A DNA stretch of 64,000 nt from Halobaculum sp. XH14 (GCF_032116555.1 NZ_CP134949.1:620001-684000), one strand, 5' to 3'; positions 51,836 to 59,630 are shown, counted from the stretch's first letter. Notes: generated by a model not told the origin, from the letters alone. Translations and numbers: made by a program.

Positions 51836-52039
51836 TCACCGTGAGATCGTGTACAGCGACTGTGCCGACAGAACGAGCAGTATTACTGCGATTCCAAGTT
51901 CGACTCCGACACCGACGATTCCGGTGGAGAAGGCGGCCACGACGAGGAAAAGCCCGTACAACATCGCCGCCCCGGTCGCTAGAATCAGCAGGACTTCGCC
52001 CATCGCCTCCGCCGAGAACGTCGTGGTGTCGTCGGTCAT
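51836..52039 (-). CDS. small membrane protein with two helices
   Basis: A 67-residue protein: polar MTDDTTTFSAEAMGE, then hydrophobic helices LLILATGAAMLYGLFLVVAA and GVGVELGIAVILLVLSAQ. No family is known. The ATG at 52039 is well supported because a strong TATA element (aaatattta) lies 27-35 bases upstream; longer frames are shadows. It stands 140 bases downstream of the ATP-grasp gene on the same strand. Confidence 0.65.
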   Translation of the reverse strand: MTDDTTTFSAEAMGEVLLILATGAAMLYGLFLVVAAFSTGIVGVGVELGIAVILLVLSAQSLYTISR

Positions 52040-52065
52040 CCGGTAGCTCTCCCGGATATCGACCC

Positions 52066-52074
52066 AAATATTTA
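52066..52074 (-). promoter_or_regulatory. TATA box for the 67-residue membrane protein
   Basis: aaatattta (coding strand TAAATATTT) is a strong archaeal TATA match, 27-35 bases upstream of the ATG at 52039. This is much better than the average box in the window and suggests high or regulated expression. Confidence 0.6.
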
Positions 52075-52179
52075 GCGGCTCGTAACGGATACGAACCGAC
52101 GTCACGTCGCCCGTCCCGCCCACGGCCACCTGATTCTCGCACCCGTGGTTGCTTCGAGGGGCCGGAACCATCGGGGCCC

Positions 52180-53445
52180 CTAGCAGGAGCAGTAGTACTC
52201 GCGGTCGGTGAACTCGGTCTCGACCAGCCGAGCAGCCGGGTCCGGGTCGGACGGCCGATACACGCCGGTCGTGAGGTCACTCCCGTCCTCGAAGGCGCCC
52301 GAAACCAGGCTCGCCCAGTCGTCGGTCGAGAGCACGTCCCAGAACGCCGGGTCGGTCGCACACAGTTCGAGGTAGTCGCGGAGGTACACCCAGCGCGCGT
52401 CGCCGACGCCGTCCCCGGCCTCGCCCGCGCGGGCGACGTCCAGTTCGTACTCGGCGTCCGTCACCGCGGCGTAGGCGGCCATCGGCAGGTTCGCGCCCGC
52501 GGCGACGGGCAGCGAGATCCACTTCCAGGGCCGGGTGTTGATGTCGAGGAGGACGTACTGCTCGCGCTCCGCGTCGTAGACGAACTCCGCCTCGCTGATG
52601 CCGTGATAGTCGGTTTCGGCGAGCACCGAGAGCGCGCGGTCGCGGACCGCGGGTTCCGCGACCGTCTCCACCAGACACGAGGTGCCGAACTGACGGGGGA
52701 AGCGGACCGCGGCGTTGCCGACGACCGCGAGCGCGTCGTCCACGCCCGAGGGCGGGACGTACGAGGCGAGCGACGTGTCAGCGCCGGTCTCCACGGGCAC
52801 CTTCTCCTGGAGGAGCACCGTCGCGCCGGCGTCCTCGGCGGCGGCGACGGTCTCGTCGAGTTCGGCGCGCGAGTCGACCTCGACGACGTTCGTGCCGAAC
52901 GCCTCCTCGAACTTCCGCTTGTGCGCGGGTTTGACGACGAGCGGGAACCCGAGCGCCTCGACGACCGCCTCGGCGGGCGTCTCGGAGAGCCGGTACGTCT
53001 CGGGGTAGGGGACGCCGAGTTCCTCACAGAGGCGGTAGAGGTTGTCCTTGTCCAGCACGCGCTCGATGCCCTCGTGGTCCGAGAACGGGAGCCTGACGCC
53101 CTCGGGTTCGGTCCGGGCGAACCCGCGGACCCAGTCGTCCATGCACGCGAACGCGACGCAGTCGATTCCCGCAGCTTCGACGACGCGCTCGACGTCCTCG
53201 CGGAACCCGTCCATGTCGTCGAGCGGGTAGGTTACCTCGCCCGCGAAGTCGATCGTCCCGGAGGGCCAGGCGACGCCCGAGCCGGTGCGGTCGAGCGCGA
53301 TCACGGGGACGCCGTGGGCGTCGAGCGCGCGGGCGACGCTCACGCCGGTGACGTGGGCGTTGGCGACGAGCGCGGGCGGCCCGTCGAACGACGCCGATTC
53401 GAGGGCTTCGATCAGCGCGTCGGTGTCGTGGAACGCGTCTGCCAT
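52180..53445 (-). CDS. ATP-grasp carboxylate-amine ligase-like protein
   Basis: A 421-residue ATP-grasp enzyme. The N-terminal Rossmann-like part (ALVANAHVTGVSVARALDAH) is followed by DKDNLYRLCEELGVPYPETY, FPLVVKPAHKRKFEE (the ATP-binding lysine), and YVLLDINTRPWKWISLPVA, which holds the metal-binding Asp and Asn. It ligates an amine to an acyl phosphate of unknown acid. The C-terminus ends with YYCSC. The start at 53445 is the first ATG with a good fold. Confidence 0.85.
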   Translation of the reverse strand: MADAFHDTDALIEALESASFDGPPALVANAHVTGVSVARALDAHGVPVIALDRTGSGVAWPSGTIDFAGEVTYPLDDMDGFREDVERVVEAAGIDCVAFACMDDWVRGFARTEPEGVRLPFSDHEGIERVLDKDNLYRLCEELGVPYPETYRLSETPAEAVVEALGFPLVVKPAHKRKFEEAFGTNVVEVDSRAELDETVAAAEDAGATVLLQEKVPVETGADTSLASYVPPSGVDDALAVVGNAAVRFPRQFGTSCLVETVAEPAVRDRALSVLAETDYHGISEAEFVYDAEREQYVLLDINTRPWKWISLPVAAGANLPMAAYAAVTDAEYELDVARAGEAGDGVGDARWVYLRDYLELCATDPAFWDVLSTDDWASLVSGAFEDGSDLTTGVYRPSDPDPAARLVETEFTDREYYCSC

Positions 53446-53571
53446 CGATTGCTCTATTGTGGTTACGGGGAAAGACCCACGCTAGTCGGTCGTCTCTGCC
53501 GTCGCCGATGACGCCGTGTTCTCTAATTTCTTCGTGCGTGATTCTCCGTGGACTACCGTTATGGTGGCCGC

Positions 53572-53694
53572 GAAAGCCCCCGCTGCTCTCGGCTCGCGCG
53601 CCTCGCTGCGCTCCTCGTCGCTCACTGCGTTCGCTCCTGCGGTGCTTGCGTCGTCGTGCTTCCCCGAGAGCAGCGGCCCCTTTCAGTCCCACCC
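53572..53694 (+). repeat. palindromic element A, copy 3
   Basis: GAAAG (53572-53576) pairs with CTTTC (53680-53684), then CCC/CCC mismatch, then the perfect 13-bp arm ccgctgctctcgg (53580-53592) with ccgagagcagcgg (53664-53676). The interior holds the shared module cgttcgctcctgcggtgctt. The right end ggcccctttcagtcccaccc (53675-53694) is identical to copy 1. Confidence 0.75.
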
Positions 53695-53828
53695 GCCGAT
53701 TAGTCGACCGAGCGTCGTTCCCCCGACTACCGCACGTACCGCCGTCGGTAGTCCGTCGAGGCGTCCGCCCGTCCGGCCGACGGTGACGCTGGCAGCAGGG
53801 GTGCGGTCGGCGCCTGCTTGCGGCTGGC

Positions 53829-53854
53829 GGTCACGCGAGCGGAGCGAGGGTGAC
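53829..53854 (+). repeat. module C, copy near 53.8 kb
   Basis: ggtcacgcgagc, ggagc and gagggtgac match 27602-27628 in element A2. Here it lies between elements A3 and B2. Confidence 0.5.
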
Positions 53855-53858
53855 GTCA

Positions 53859-53875
53859 CGGGACCGGAGGTCCCG
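53859..53875. repeat. hairpin CGGGACC-GGA-GGTCCCG
   Basis: Seven-base perfect arms flank a three-base loop, directly after the palindrome TGACGTCA (53851-53858). It lies between module C and element B2. In RNA it would be a stable hairpin. Confidence 0.5.
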
Positions 53876-53879
53876 GGTA

Positions 53880-53982
53880 ACGCGTGACGCGAGCCCCCCT
53901 TGTGGGGCGAGCACTCGCGCGCGAGGGATGAGCACCGGAGCGAGCTTGCGAGCGAGGAGCGCAAGCGGTTGGGGAGGGCGAG
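53880..53982 (-). repeat. dispersed repeat B, copy 2
   Basis: Read on the minus strand this has the same order of blocks as 5821-5935: cctcgccctcccca, gcgctcctcg, ggtgctcatccctcgcgcgcg (split in two at the R position), ccccacaagggggg and cgcgtcacgcg. Orientation relative to element A is opposite to that at 5.8 kb. Confidence 0.6.
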
Positions 53983-54064
53983 GCCCTCCTCGGTCAAGCA
54001 GTGGTGGTCAGCCTGACCGGACAAGCAACGGCTGTGATCTGGAGTCGATATCAGAGCGCGTCGC

Positions 54065-54068
54065 TTAA
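54065..54068 (+). promoter_or_regulatory. TATA-like box for the DUF5813-like gene
   Basis: TTAA in tcgcttaaccc lies 27-30 bases before the ATG at 54095. Confidence 0.5.
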
Positions 54069-54094
54069 CCCGACCCGACCCCTGAGGAACCCAC

Positions 54095-54604
54095 ATGAGC
54101 GAACTCCCCGGGCGAGTCGGCCGCGCCCTCCGGGACCACGACGCGTTCGTCGACGACCCGGACGAGCACGGGGCCGACGAGGTTCCGAACACGAGCACCC
54201 CGTTCGACGCCAGCGTCGCCGTCGCGGAGCGCGAGGACGGTCGCGTCGAGTTCGACGTCACCGTGGGCGTCCCGACCATCGACGCCGTCGCCGAGGAGCA
54301 CGTCGCCGACGTGGTCGCGGACGGCTGGTACGAGACGTTCGAGCGTCGGATCCACGACGTCGGCGACGTCACGGCCGCCGGCCACGAGCTCTCCCCGAGC
54401 GTCGTCCGCGAGGACGGCGTCGTCGTCGTCTCGGCCGCCTTCGCGGATCTGAACGAGCGCCGGAGCGTGAACGACGCCGCCGCAGTCGTCGACTTCGTTG
54501 AGGGAACCTACGTCCAGGGCGTCATCCCCGGCTACGAGTACGGCGAGCCGGTGACGAGCCTCATCGGCAGGGCGCGGGCCGCGGCCGGCAGCGACGGGGC
54601 CTGA
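54095..54604 (+). CDS. DUF5813-like haloarchaeal protein
   Basis: A 169-residue acidic protein. GRALRDHDAFVDDPDEHG, a strand pair FDASVAVAEREDGRVEFDVT and VTVGVPTIDAV, and ending GVIPGYEYGEPVTSLIGRAR. It resembles the haloarchaeal family remembered as DUF5813. No function is known. Its TGA stop and that of the following minus-strand gene abut in the palindrome TGATCA. Confidence 0.75.
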   Translation: MSELPGRVGRALRDHDAFVDDPDEHGADEVPNTSTPFDASVAVAEREDGRVEFDVTVGVPTIDAVAEEHVADVVADGWYETFERRIHDVGDVTAAGHELSPSVVREDGVVVVSAAFADLNERRSVNDAAAVVDFVEGTYVQGVIPGYEYGEPVTSLIGRARAAAGSDGA

Positions 54605-55123
54605 TCAGTCGTCCATCGCGTCCGCGAGCGTTCGTTCGATGAACGCCGCCTTCCGGCGGGTGTACGCCTCGCGGTCGTCGGGGAACTCGTCCGCGAGGTC
54701 GCGCTTCAGCGACTCGTAGGCGGCTGCGACGTGGGGATGCTCGCGGAGGTGATCGCGGAACGCCAGTTTCTCCCGCCGGTACTCGCTGCCGGCCTCCGTC
54801 AACGAGAGGTAGTGCGTCCGGTCCTCGGGCGGTCCCTTCGCCAGGAACACCCGCCCCGCGACGTCGTCCGGGCGGCGCTCGTAGCCGTTCGCCTCCAGGG
54901 TCGCCACGAGTTCTGCGACGGCCCCGACGTCGGGCACCGTGGCGAGCACGTCCACGACCGGTTTCGCCGCCAGCCCCTCGACCGCCGTGCTGCCGACGTG
55001 GTCGAACCGGATCACCGACTCCCCGACGAGGTCGCGGAGCCTCGCGACCTCACGTTCGTAGGCGCGACGCCACGCCGGCGTCCACTCGCGGAGTTCGACC
55101 GTGCCGCGCGCGAGTCCGACCAT
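54605..55123 (-). CDS. GrpB-family nucleotidyltransferase-like protein
   Basis: A 172-residue protein. RFDHVGSTAVEGLAAKPVVD near residues 40-59 is the GrpB/UPF0157 signature; the GS and D pairs belong to a nucleotidyltransferase-like fold. RTHYLSLTEAGSEYRREKLA and the C-terminal AYTRRKAAFIERTLADA are typical. Function is not firmly known; some members are fused to dephospho-CoA kinase. The start at 55123 is the first ATG. Confidence 0.85.
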   Translation of the reverse strand: MVGLARGTVELREWTPAWRRAYEREVARLRDLVGESVIRFDHVGSTAVEGLAAKPVVDVLATVPDVGAVAELVATLEANGYERRPDDVAGRVFLAKGPPEDRTHYLSLTEAGSEYRREKLAFRDHLREHPHVAAAYESLKRDLADEFPDDREAYTRRKAAFIERTLADAMDD

Positions 55124-55164
55124 GTCCCCGAAACCCGGCTCGTGAGGAAAAGCGGTTCGACGCG

Positions 55165-55398
55165 TCAGCCCATGGCGATGTACGTCTTCGTGTCCTCGAC
55201 GCCCGCGATCTGGAGGACGCCGTCGGCGGTGACGGCCTTCACCTGGCTCGGGCCGTCCACGCGGACCTTGACGACGAAGTCCACGTCGCCCGCGACGATG
55301 TGTGCCGCCTCGACGCCCTCGAGCGATTCGATCGCCTCCTTCACCCGGTCGGCGTCGCCCGTGTTCGCCTTCACCATGACGTAGGCCGTGACGCTCAC
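55165..55398 (-). CDS. stand-alone Lrp/AsnC ligand-binding domain protein
   Basis: A 77-residue protein made only of the RAM ligand domain: AYVMVKANTGDADRVKEAIE, EAAHIVAGDVDFVVKVRVDG and AGVEDTKTYIAMG. It has no DNA-binding helix-turn-helix. RAM domains bind amino acids or other small molecules and form rings. Its ATG overlaps the TrkA-like gene stop by four bases, so it works with that protein. A second copy lies divergently at 56176. Confidence 0.88.
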   Translation of the reverse strand: MSVTAYVMVKANTGDADRVKEAIESLEGVEAAHIVAGDVDFVVKVRVDGPSQVKAVTADGVLQIAGVEDTKTYIAMG

Positions 55399-56093
55399 GG
55401 CTCGGCCCCCGCCGCCGTCGTGATCGCGTCGGCGGCGTCCTCGCCGACGAGCAGCTGGCGAACGTCGTCGAGCACCGCGAAGTCCGCGAGGACGGCCAGG
55501 CGGTCACCCTCCTCCAGCGAGTCGTCCGCGAGCGGGATGCCCATCGGCTCGTCCTTCTTGCCGAACGCGAGGACGCGGGCCTCCGAGGGGAGCGCCACCT
55601 CGCTGAGCGAGTACCCCTTCATCGGCGATTCCGCCGTCACGGTGACCAGGAGCACCTGGAGGTGCTCGGCGATGTCGGCGATGGCCTGGATGTTGCCACC
55701 CAGCAGGGCGTTCTTCGCGCCGATGGCCCCCAGCCGCTCGGGGTAGACGATCTCGTCCACCTCGTCGGCGTACTTCTGGTAGATCTCCTCGCGGTAGTCC
55801 TCGTCGATGCGCATGACCGTCCGACAGCCGTGGTGTTTGGCGATCATGCAGGCCGCGAAGTTCGCGTTCAGATCGCCCGTGAGCGCGCCGACCGCGTCGG
55901 CGGCCGCCACGCCGGCCTCGACGAGCGTCCCCTCCCGCGACCCGTCGCCCTCGTACACCTCGAAGCCGTCCGTCCGGGCCCGTGCCGCCCGGTCCGCGTC
56001 GCGTTCGACGATCACCACCTCGTGGCCCTCCTCGCGCAGCACGCGCGCCGTGCGCAACCCGACCCGTCCCGAGCCGATGACGATGAAGCGCAT
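55395..56093 (-). CDS. TrkA-like potassium channel / uptake regulator
   Basis: A 232-residue soluble protein. The Rossmann motif GSGRVG (residues 6-11) leads an RCK/TrkA-N domain; YEGDGSREGTLVEAGV and NANFAACMIAKHHG continue it, and a TrkA-C domain (EGDRLAVLADFAVLDDVRQLLV) ends the chain. It binds NAD(H) or ATP and controls a K+ transporter or related channel; none is adjacent. Its stop overlaps the Lrp-domain gene. A TATA-like box and an ACACGTGT palindrome lie just upstream. Confidence 0.92.
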   Translation of the reverse strand: MRFIVIGSGRVGLRTARVLREEGHEVVIVERDADRAARARTDGFEVYEGDGSREGTLVEAGVAAADAVGALTGDLNANFAACMIAKHHGCRTVMRIDEDYREEIYQKYADEVDEIVYPERLGAIGAKNALLGGNIQAIADIAEHLQVLLVTVTAESPMKGYSLSEVALPSEARVLAFGKKDEPMGIPLADDSLEEGDRLAVLADFAVLDDVRQLLVGEDAADAITTAAGAEP

Positions 56094-56095
56094 GA

Positions 56096-56103
56096 CACGT
56101 GTT
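56096..56103. promoter_or_regulatory. ACACGTGT palindrome between trkA and lrp genes
   Basis: An eight-base perfect palindrome lies three bases upstream of the trkA ATG, in the 82-base divergent gap. It is flanked by ATGAC on one side and TATGAC on the other. It could be an operator of a dimeric regulator. This is inference. Confidence 0.35.
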
Positions 56104-56117
56104 ATGACGGCACAGGG

Positions 56118-56123
56118 GATAAC
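56118..56123 (-). promoter_or_regulatory. TATA-like box for the TrkA-like gene
   Basis: gataac (coding strand GTTATC) lies 25-30 bases upstream of the trkA ATG at 56093. Confidence 0.4.
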
Positions 56124-56146
56124 TGTACCCCCGAGCCGGGGGAAGG

Positions 56147-56152
56147 TTTTTA
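56147..56152 (+). promoter_or_regulatory. TATA-like box for the second Lrp-domain gene
   Basis: TTTTTA in aaggtttttagcc lies 24-29 bases before the ATG at 56176. Confidence 0.55.
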
Positions 56153-56175
56153 GCCATGTCAACCGATGTCACACC

Positions 56176-56409
56176 ATGGTCCACGCGTTCGTGATGGTGA
56201 AAGCCGGGGCCGGCGAGGCCGAGTCCGTCGCGGGGCAGGTCCGGGGGCTCGCGTCCGTCGCCGAGGCCCACGTCGTCGCCGGCGAGTACGACGTCATCGC
56301 CGAGGTCGACGCCGAGGAGGTGTACGGCGTGCTCGACGCGGTCGCCAGCGGCGTCCAGAGCCTCGCGGGCGTCAGCGACACGAAGACGTACGTCTCGATG
56401 GACGAGTAG
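56176..56409 (+). CDS. stand-alone Lrp/AsnC ligand-binding domain protein, second copy
   Basis: A 77-residue RAM-domain protein, homologous to the 55165-55398 product: AFVMVKAGAGEAESVAGQV, AEAHVVAGEYDVIAEVDAEE and AGVSDTKTYVSMDE. It too lacks a DNA-binding part. It is divergent from the TrkA-like gene and has its own TATA-like box. The two RAM proteins flank the regulator and may bind each other or its ligand. Confidence 0.88.
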   Translation: MVHAFVMVKAGAGEAESVAGQVRGLASVAEAHVVAGEYDVIAEVDAEEVYGVLDAVASGVQSLAGVSDTKTYVSMDE

Positions 56410-56493
56410 CGGTCGGTTCGAGGAGCATGGCGGCCGGTTCGATGGACGAGTAGCCGACGCCCGATCGAGGAATCGGGATCGTCCCGGTCGGGG

Positions 56494-57540
56494 CTACCGG
56501 TCCAGCTCGTACGGGTCGTGCTCGTCCACGAACGCCCGGAGCTCCGCCCGCTGCCGTTCGAGTTCGGGCGGGAGCTCCTCGTAGGCCGCATCGAACACGT
56601 CCTCCGGCTCGGGTCGCGGCACCGATTCGGCCAGGTCGACCGCGTCGGCGAGCTCCTCGTTCGCCTCGTCGATCGTCTCGTCGACGAACGACTGGCCGAC
56701 GATTCCCTGCTCCCGGCACCACTCCGCGAAGCGCTCGACGGGATCGCGCTTTCGCCACTCGGGCAGGTCCGGGTCCTCCTCCCGGTAGGCCGAGGGGTCG
56801 TCCGCGGTCGTGTGTGCGCCGCGGCGGTACGTGAGCGCTTCCACCAGCACCGGCTCGCCGTCACGGGCCGTCTCCAGCGCGTCGGCGACGGTCTCCCGAA
56901 CGGCCAGCGGGTCGTTGCCGTCCACCTGGATGCCGTCGAAGCCGTACGCCCCGGCCTTGACGGCGATGGACTCGCTGGCCGTCTGTTTCTCGCGCGGGAG
57001 CGAGATGGCCCACGCGTTGTTCTCACAGAAGAACACCGTCGGCGCGTCGAACACGCCCGCGAAGTTCAGCCCCTCGTGGAAGTCGCCCTCGGAGGTCGCG
57101 CCGTCGCCGAAACAGACGAGCGAGGCGTAGTCCTCGTCCTCGTAGTTGGCCGCCATGCCCGCGCCGGCGGCGTGGGGGATCTGGGAGGCGATGGGGACCG
57201 CCTGCGGGAAGACGGGAATCTCGTGGTCCGAGTGGTACTCGGGGAAGCCGCGCCGGAACAGCAGGATGTCGCTCATCGGCACGCCGCGGGCGATCTGGAG
57301 CGCGTTCGAGCGGTAGGTGGGGAACAGCCAGTCGTCCTCGGCCATCGCGTGTGCCGCGCCGATCTGTGCGGCCTCCTGGCCGGTGAACGGCGGGTAGCCG
57401 CTCATCCACCCGCGGCGCTGGAGCGCCAGCGCCCGCTCGTCGAAGCGGCGCGTCCGCAGCATGTCGGTCAGCGCCGCGCGGGCGTCCTCGGCGTCGAACG
57501 GCGTCTCGGCGAGTCCCCGCTCGCCGATGATTCGGTTCAT
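56494..57540 (-). CDS. pyruvate / 2-oxoacid dehydrogenase E1 component alpha
   Basis: A 348-residue E1 alpha. The thiamine diphosphate motif starts at FGDGATSEGDFHEGLNFAG near residue 150 and ends at FFCENNAWAIS (about 180). YRRGAHTTADDPS is the second alpha signature. It decarboxylates pyruvate or branched 2-oxo acids with E1 beta, then passes the acyl to lipoyl E2. No beta, E2 or E3 gene is next to it in this window, which is unusual. The ATG at 57540 follows a gap of 111 bases. Confidence 0.92.
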   Translation of the reverse strand: MNRIIGERGLAETPFDAEDARAALTDMLRTRRFDERALALQRRGWMSGYPPFTGQEAAQIGAAHAMAEDDWLFPTYRSNALQIARGVPMSDILLFRRGFPEYHSDHEIPVFPQAVPIASQIPHAAGAGMAANYEDEDYASLVCFGDGATSEGDFHEGLNFAGVFDAPTVFFCENNAWAISLPREKQTASESIAVKAGAYGFDGIQVDGNDPLAVRETVADALETARDGEPVLVEALTYRRGAHTTADDPSAYREEDPDLPEWRKRDPVERFAEWCREQGIVGQSFVDETIDEANEELADAVDLAESVPRPEPEDVFDAAYEELPPELERQRAELRAFVDEHDPYELDR

Positions 57541-57651
57541 ATCGAGCCGTGTTCGGCCTCCATGATAAAGTGGGGCGGAAAGGCTCGCTACGGGGGCGGG
57601 ACTCGGTCCCGACTCCGACAGGTCGAAGTCCGCGACCCGCCAAGCGGGGGT

Positions 57652-57966
57652 ATGGCAACGGTCCTCGCGCTCGCGCTGACGCTCGTGGTGGTCGCGCTCC
57701 ACACGCTGCTCACGGCGGTCATGGCGCGGTTCTTCCGCATCCGGCTCCACACCGAGTGGGGGTGGGTGCTCTACACGCTGGTCGTCATCCCGTTCGTGCT
57801 CACGGCGACGACGCTCGTCTCCGGCATCGTCATCCCGCAGGTGTTCTCCTCCGTGGCGGTGCTGCTGGCGGTGATGGTCGGCCTGCCGCTCTCGCTCGGG
57901 TTCACCGTCGAACTGCTGTACGTCCCGCCGCCCGAGGAGTACGAACTGCCGGACTCGACCGACTAA
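57652..57966 (+). CDS. three-helix membrane protein of unknown function
   Basis: A 104-residue protein. Hydrophobic segments are LALALTLVVVALHTLLTAV, VLYTLVVIPFVLTATTLVSG and VFSSVAVLLAVMVGLPLSLG; a cytoplasmic tail is rich in Pro and Glu (YVPPPEEYELPDSTD). No family is known. The ATG at 57652 is chosen. Its stop interlocks with that of the lipoprotein gene on the other strand. Confidence 0.65.
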   Translation: MATVLALALTLVVVALHTLLTAVMARFFRIRLHTEWGWVLYTLVVIPFVLTATTLVSGIVIPQVFSSVAVLLAVMVGLPLSLGFTVELLYVPPPEEYELPDSTD

Positions 57967-58862
57967 TCCGCCGGGGCCGCCGTCGCTGTCGGTGACGGGG
58001 CCGCCGTCCGCGTCGGCGACGACGGGGTCCCCGCCGCGGACCCGCTCCGGTTCCCGCCCGCCCGGGTCGCCCACGCCGGCCGCGGCGCCGTCGTGTTCCC
58101 GACGTCGGTCACGCGGAACGTCAGGACCTGCCGGGCCGTCCCCTCGCCCACGGTCACCTCGGAGACGATGACGTAGGAGCGAACGACGCCCGAGGGCGCG
58201 ACAGAGACGACGGCGGTCGCGTTCCGGCCCGCCGTCAGCCCGGTCCCGTTCGCCGGCGGACCCGTGCCGTCGAGCACGGTCACCAGTTCGGTCCCCCGGC
58301 GCTCCTGCCCGGTGACCGAGAGGTTCCAGCCGTCGAGTCGCGGGAACAGCAGGCTCTCGCCGGTCTCGTCGGTCGGCGCGAACACGGGCGGTCCGCTCGC
58401 CGCGTACGAGTACCGGACCGTCCCGTTCGCCCGGGCCCGGCGGACCGCGGTCTCGTCGCCGTTCGTCCACAGGGTGAGCGTCCGGGGAGCCGCGTCGCCG
58501 TCGAACCGCTCGCCGGTCGTCCGGAAGGAGTAGCGGAGTCGAGGGCCGGAACTCCGGGTCACCGTCCGCGAGGTCGCGAGGACGGTCCCGTCGGCCGCCC
58601 GCACCGTCCGGTTCGTCCGGACCGTGACCGAGTCGTCCCGGAGCGCGCCCTCGTGGGCGGCCGCCAGCGTCTCCACGTTCACGCCGTCGCCCGACACGCC
58701 CGGGGGGTAGTCCCGGGTCGGCGTGGGCGACGCCGTCGGCGACGGCGTCCCCTGCAGGGCGGGCGCGACGGTTCGCGCGCCGCCGTCGTCCGGGCCGACG
58801 ACGCCGCTACAGCCCGACAGAACCAGCAGCAACGCGACCGCGACCGCGGGCGTGCGGCCCAT
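57963..58862 (-). CDS. DUF7537-like lipoprotein
   Basis: A 299-residue protein. After a hydrophobic signal (MGRTPAVAVALLLVLSGC) a lipobox LSGC at about residue 18 anchors the mature part outside the membrane. DYPPGVSGDGVNVETLAAAH, then an LTFRV-type beta domain; the C-terminus is a Ser/Thr/Pro tail (GTPSSPTRTAAPSPTA). It resembles a haloarchaeal lipoprotein family (DUF7537, from memory). Function is unknown. The ATG at 58862 is used; an upstream GTG or ATG is possible. Confidence 0.75.
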   Translation of the reverse strand: MGRTPAVAVALLLVLSGCSGVVGPDDGGARTVAPALQGTPSPTASPTPTRDYPPGVSGDGVNVETLAAAHEGALRDDSVTVRTNRTVRAADGTVLATSRTVTRSSGPRLRYSFRTTGERFDGDAAPRTLTLWTNGDETAVRRARANGTVRYSYAASGPPVFAPTDETGESLLFPRLDGWNLSVTGQERRGTELVTVLDGTGPPANGTGLTAGRNATAVVSVAPSGVVRSYVIVSEVTVGEGTARQVLTFRVTDVGNTTAPRPAWATRAGGNRSGSAAGTPSSPTRTAAPSPTATAAPAD

Positions 58863-58927
58863 GTCTCCCCGTTTCGGGGCGCTCACCATAAGGTTCGTCC
58901 GGCGGCACGACCGGCCGCTCGTCCCGG

Positions 58928-59518
58928 TTACCGCTCGGCGAGCAGGTCGCCGACGACGCGTTCGACGGAGTCGAGCACCCGTTCCGGCGAGCGTGAGGCG
59001 TCGATGCGGACGAACCGCTCCGGCTCGGAGTCGATGAGCCGCTCGTAGTTCTCCCGGACGCTCTCGAGGAACTCGGCGCGCTCGAACTTGTTCGTCGCCC
59101 CGGCGCGGGCGGCGGCGGTCTCGGGGTCGAGATCGAAGTACAGCGTCGCGTCCGGCTCGCGGGTAAACGCCTGATGGACGCCGCGGACGTACTCCAGCGG
59201 GCGCTGGACGTCGGTGTCGGCGAGGCTCGCGCCCTGGTAGGCGTATCGGGAGTCGGTGAAGCGATCCGAGATCACGACGCCGCCGTCGGCGAGTGCGGGC
59301 CGCACGACCCGCGAGAGGTGGTCCGCGTGATCGGCCGTAAAGAGGAACAGTTCCGCGAGCGGGTCGGCCCGGTCCTCGCTCTCGGAGCGGCGGACGGCCT
59401 CCCCGTACCACGAGTCGGTCGGCTCGTGCGTGAACGTCACCTCGGGGCGAACGTCGTGGAGCGCCTCCCACGCGGTCGTCTTGCCGCTCCCGTCGAGCCC
59501 CTCGAGCGTGATGAGCAT
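58928..59518 (-). CDS. tmk: thymidylate kinase
   Basis: A 196-residue dTMP kinase. The P-loop is GLDGSGKTT at residues 7-15, then [28 protein letters not shown] near residue 83 is the dTMP-binding DRY/F motif, and [13 protein letters not shown] is the LID-adjacent part. It phosphorylates dTMP to dTDP. The gene is single on the minus strand between the lipoprotein and beta-RFAP synthase genes. Confidence 0.95.
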   Translation of the reverse strand: MLITLEGLDGSGKTTAWEALHDVRPEVTFTHEPTDSWYGEAVRRSESEDRADPLAELFLFTADHADHLSRVVRPALADGGVVISDRFTDSRYAYQGASLADTDVQRPLEYVRGVHQAFTREPDATLYFDLDPETAAARAGATNKFERAEFLESVRENYERLIDSEPERFVRIDASRSPERVLDSVERVVGDLLAER

Positions 59519-59630
59519 TCGTGTTCGGGGGTGTCGGCCACGGGCTTTACCGTTTGCGTGTCGCCCGTGCCGGAGCTTGCGTGTCCGAACGGCCGGGAAT
59601 CCGGACGCGTCGTCCCCGGCGGTTCGACCG

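Larger units (their letters stand above)
53446..54094. other. gene-free block with elements A3 and B2 and module C
   Basis: This 649-base gap is the longest non-coding stretch in the window. In order it holds a plain region, element A3 (53572-53694), a linker with module C (53829-53854), a TGACGTCA palindrome (53851-53858), a seven-base-arm hairpin (53859-53875) and element B2 (53880-53982) in reverse orientation. No frame in it is convincing. Confidence 0.7.

Noticed and set aside
53446-54094. Insertion sequence
   Set aside because: No transposase frame and no simple terminal inverted repeats with target duplication were found; the repeats are short palindromes instead.
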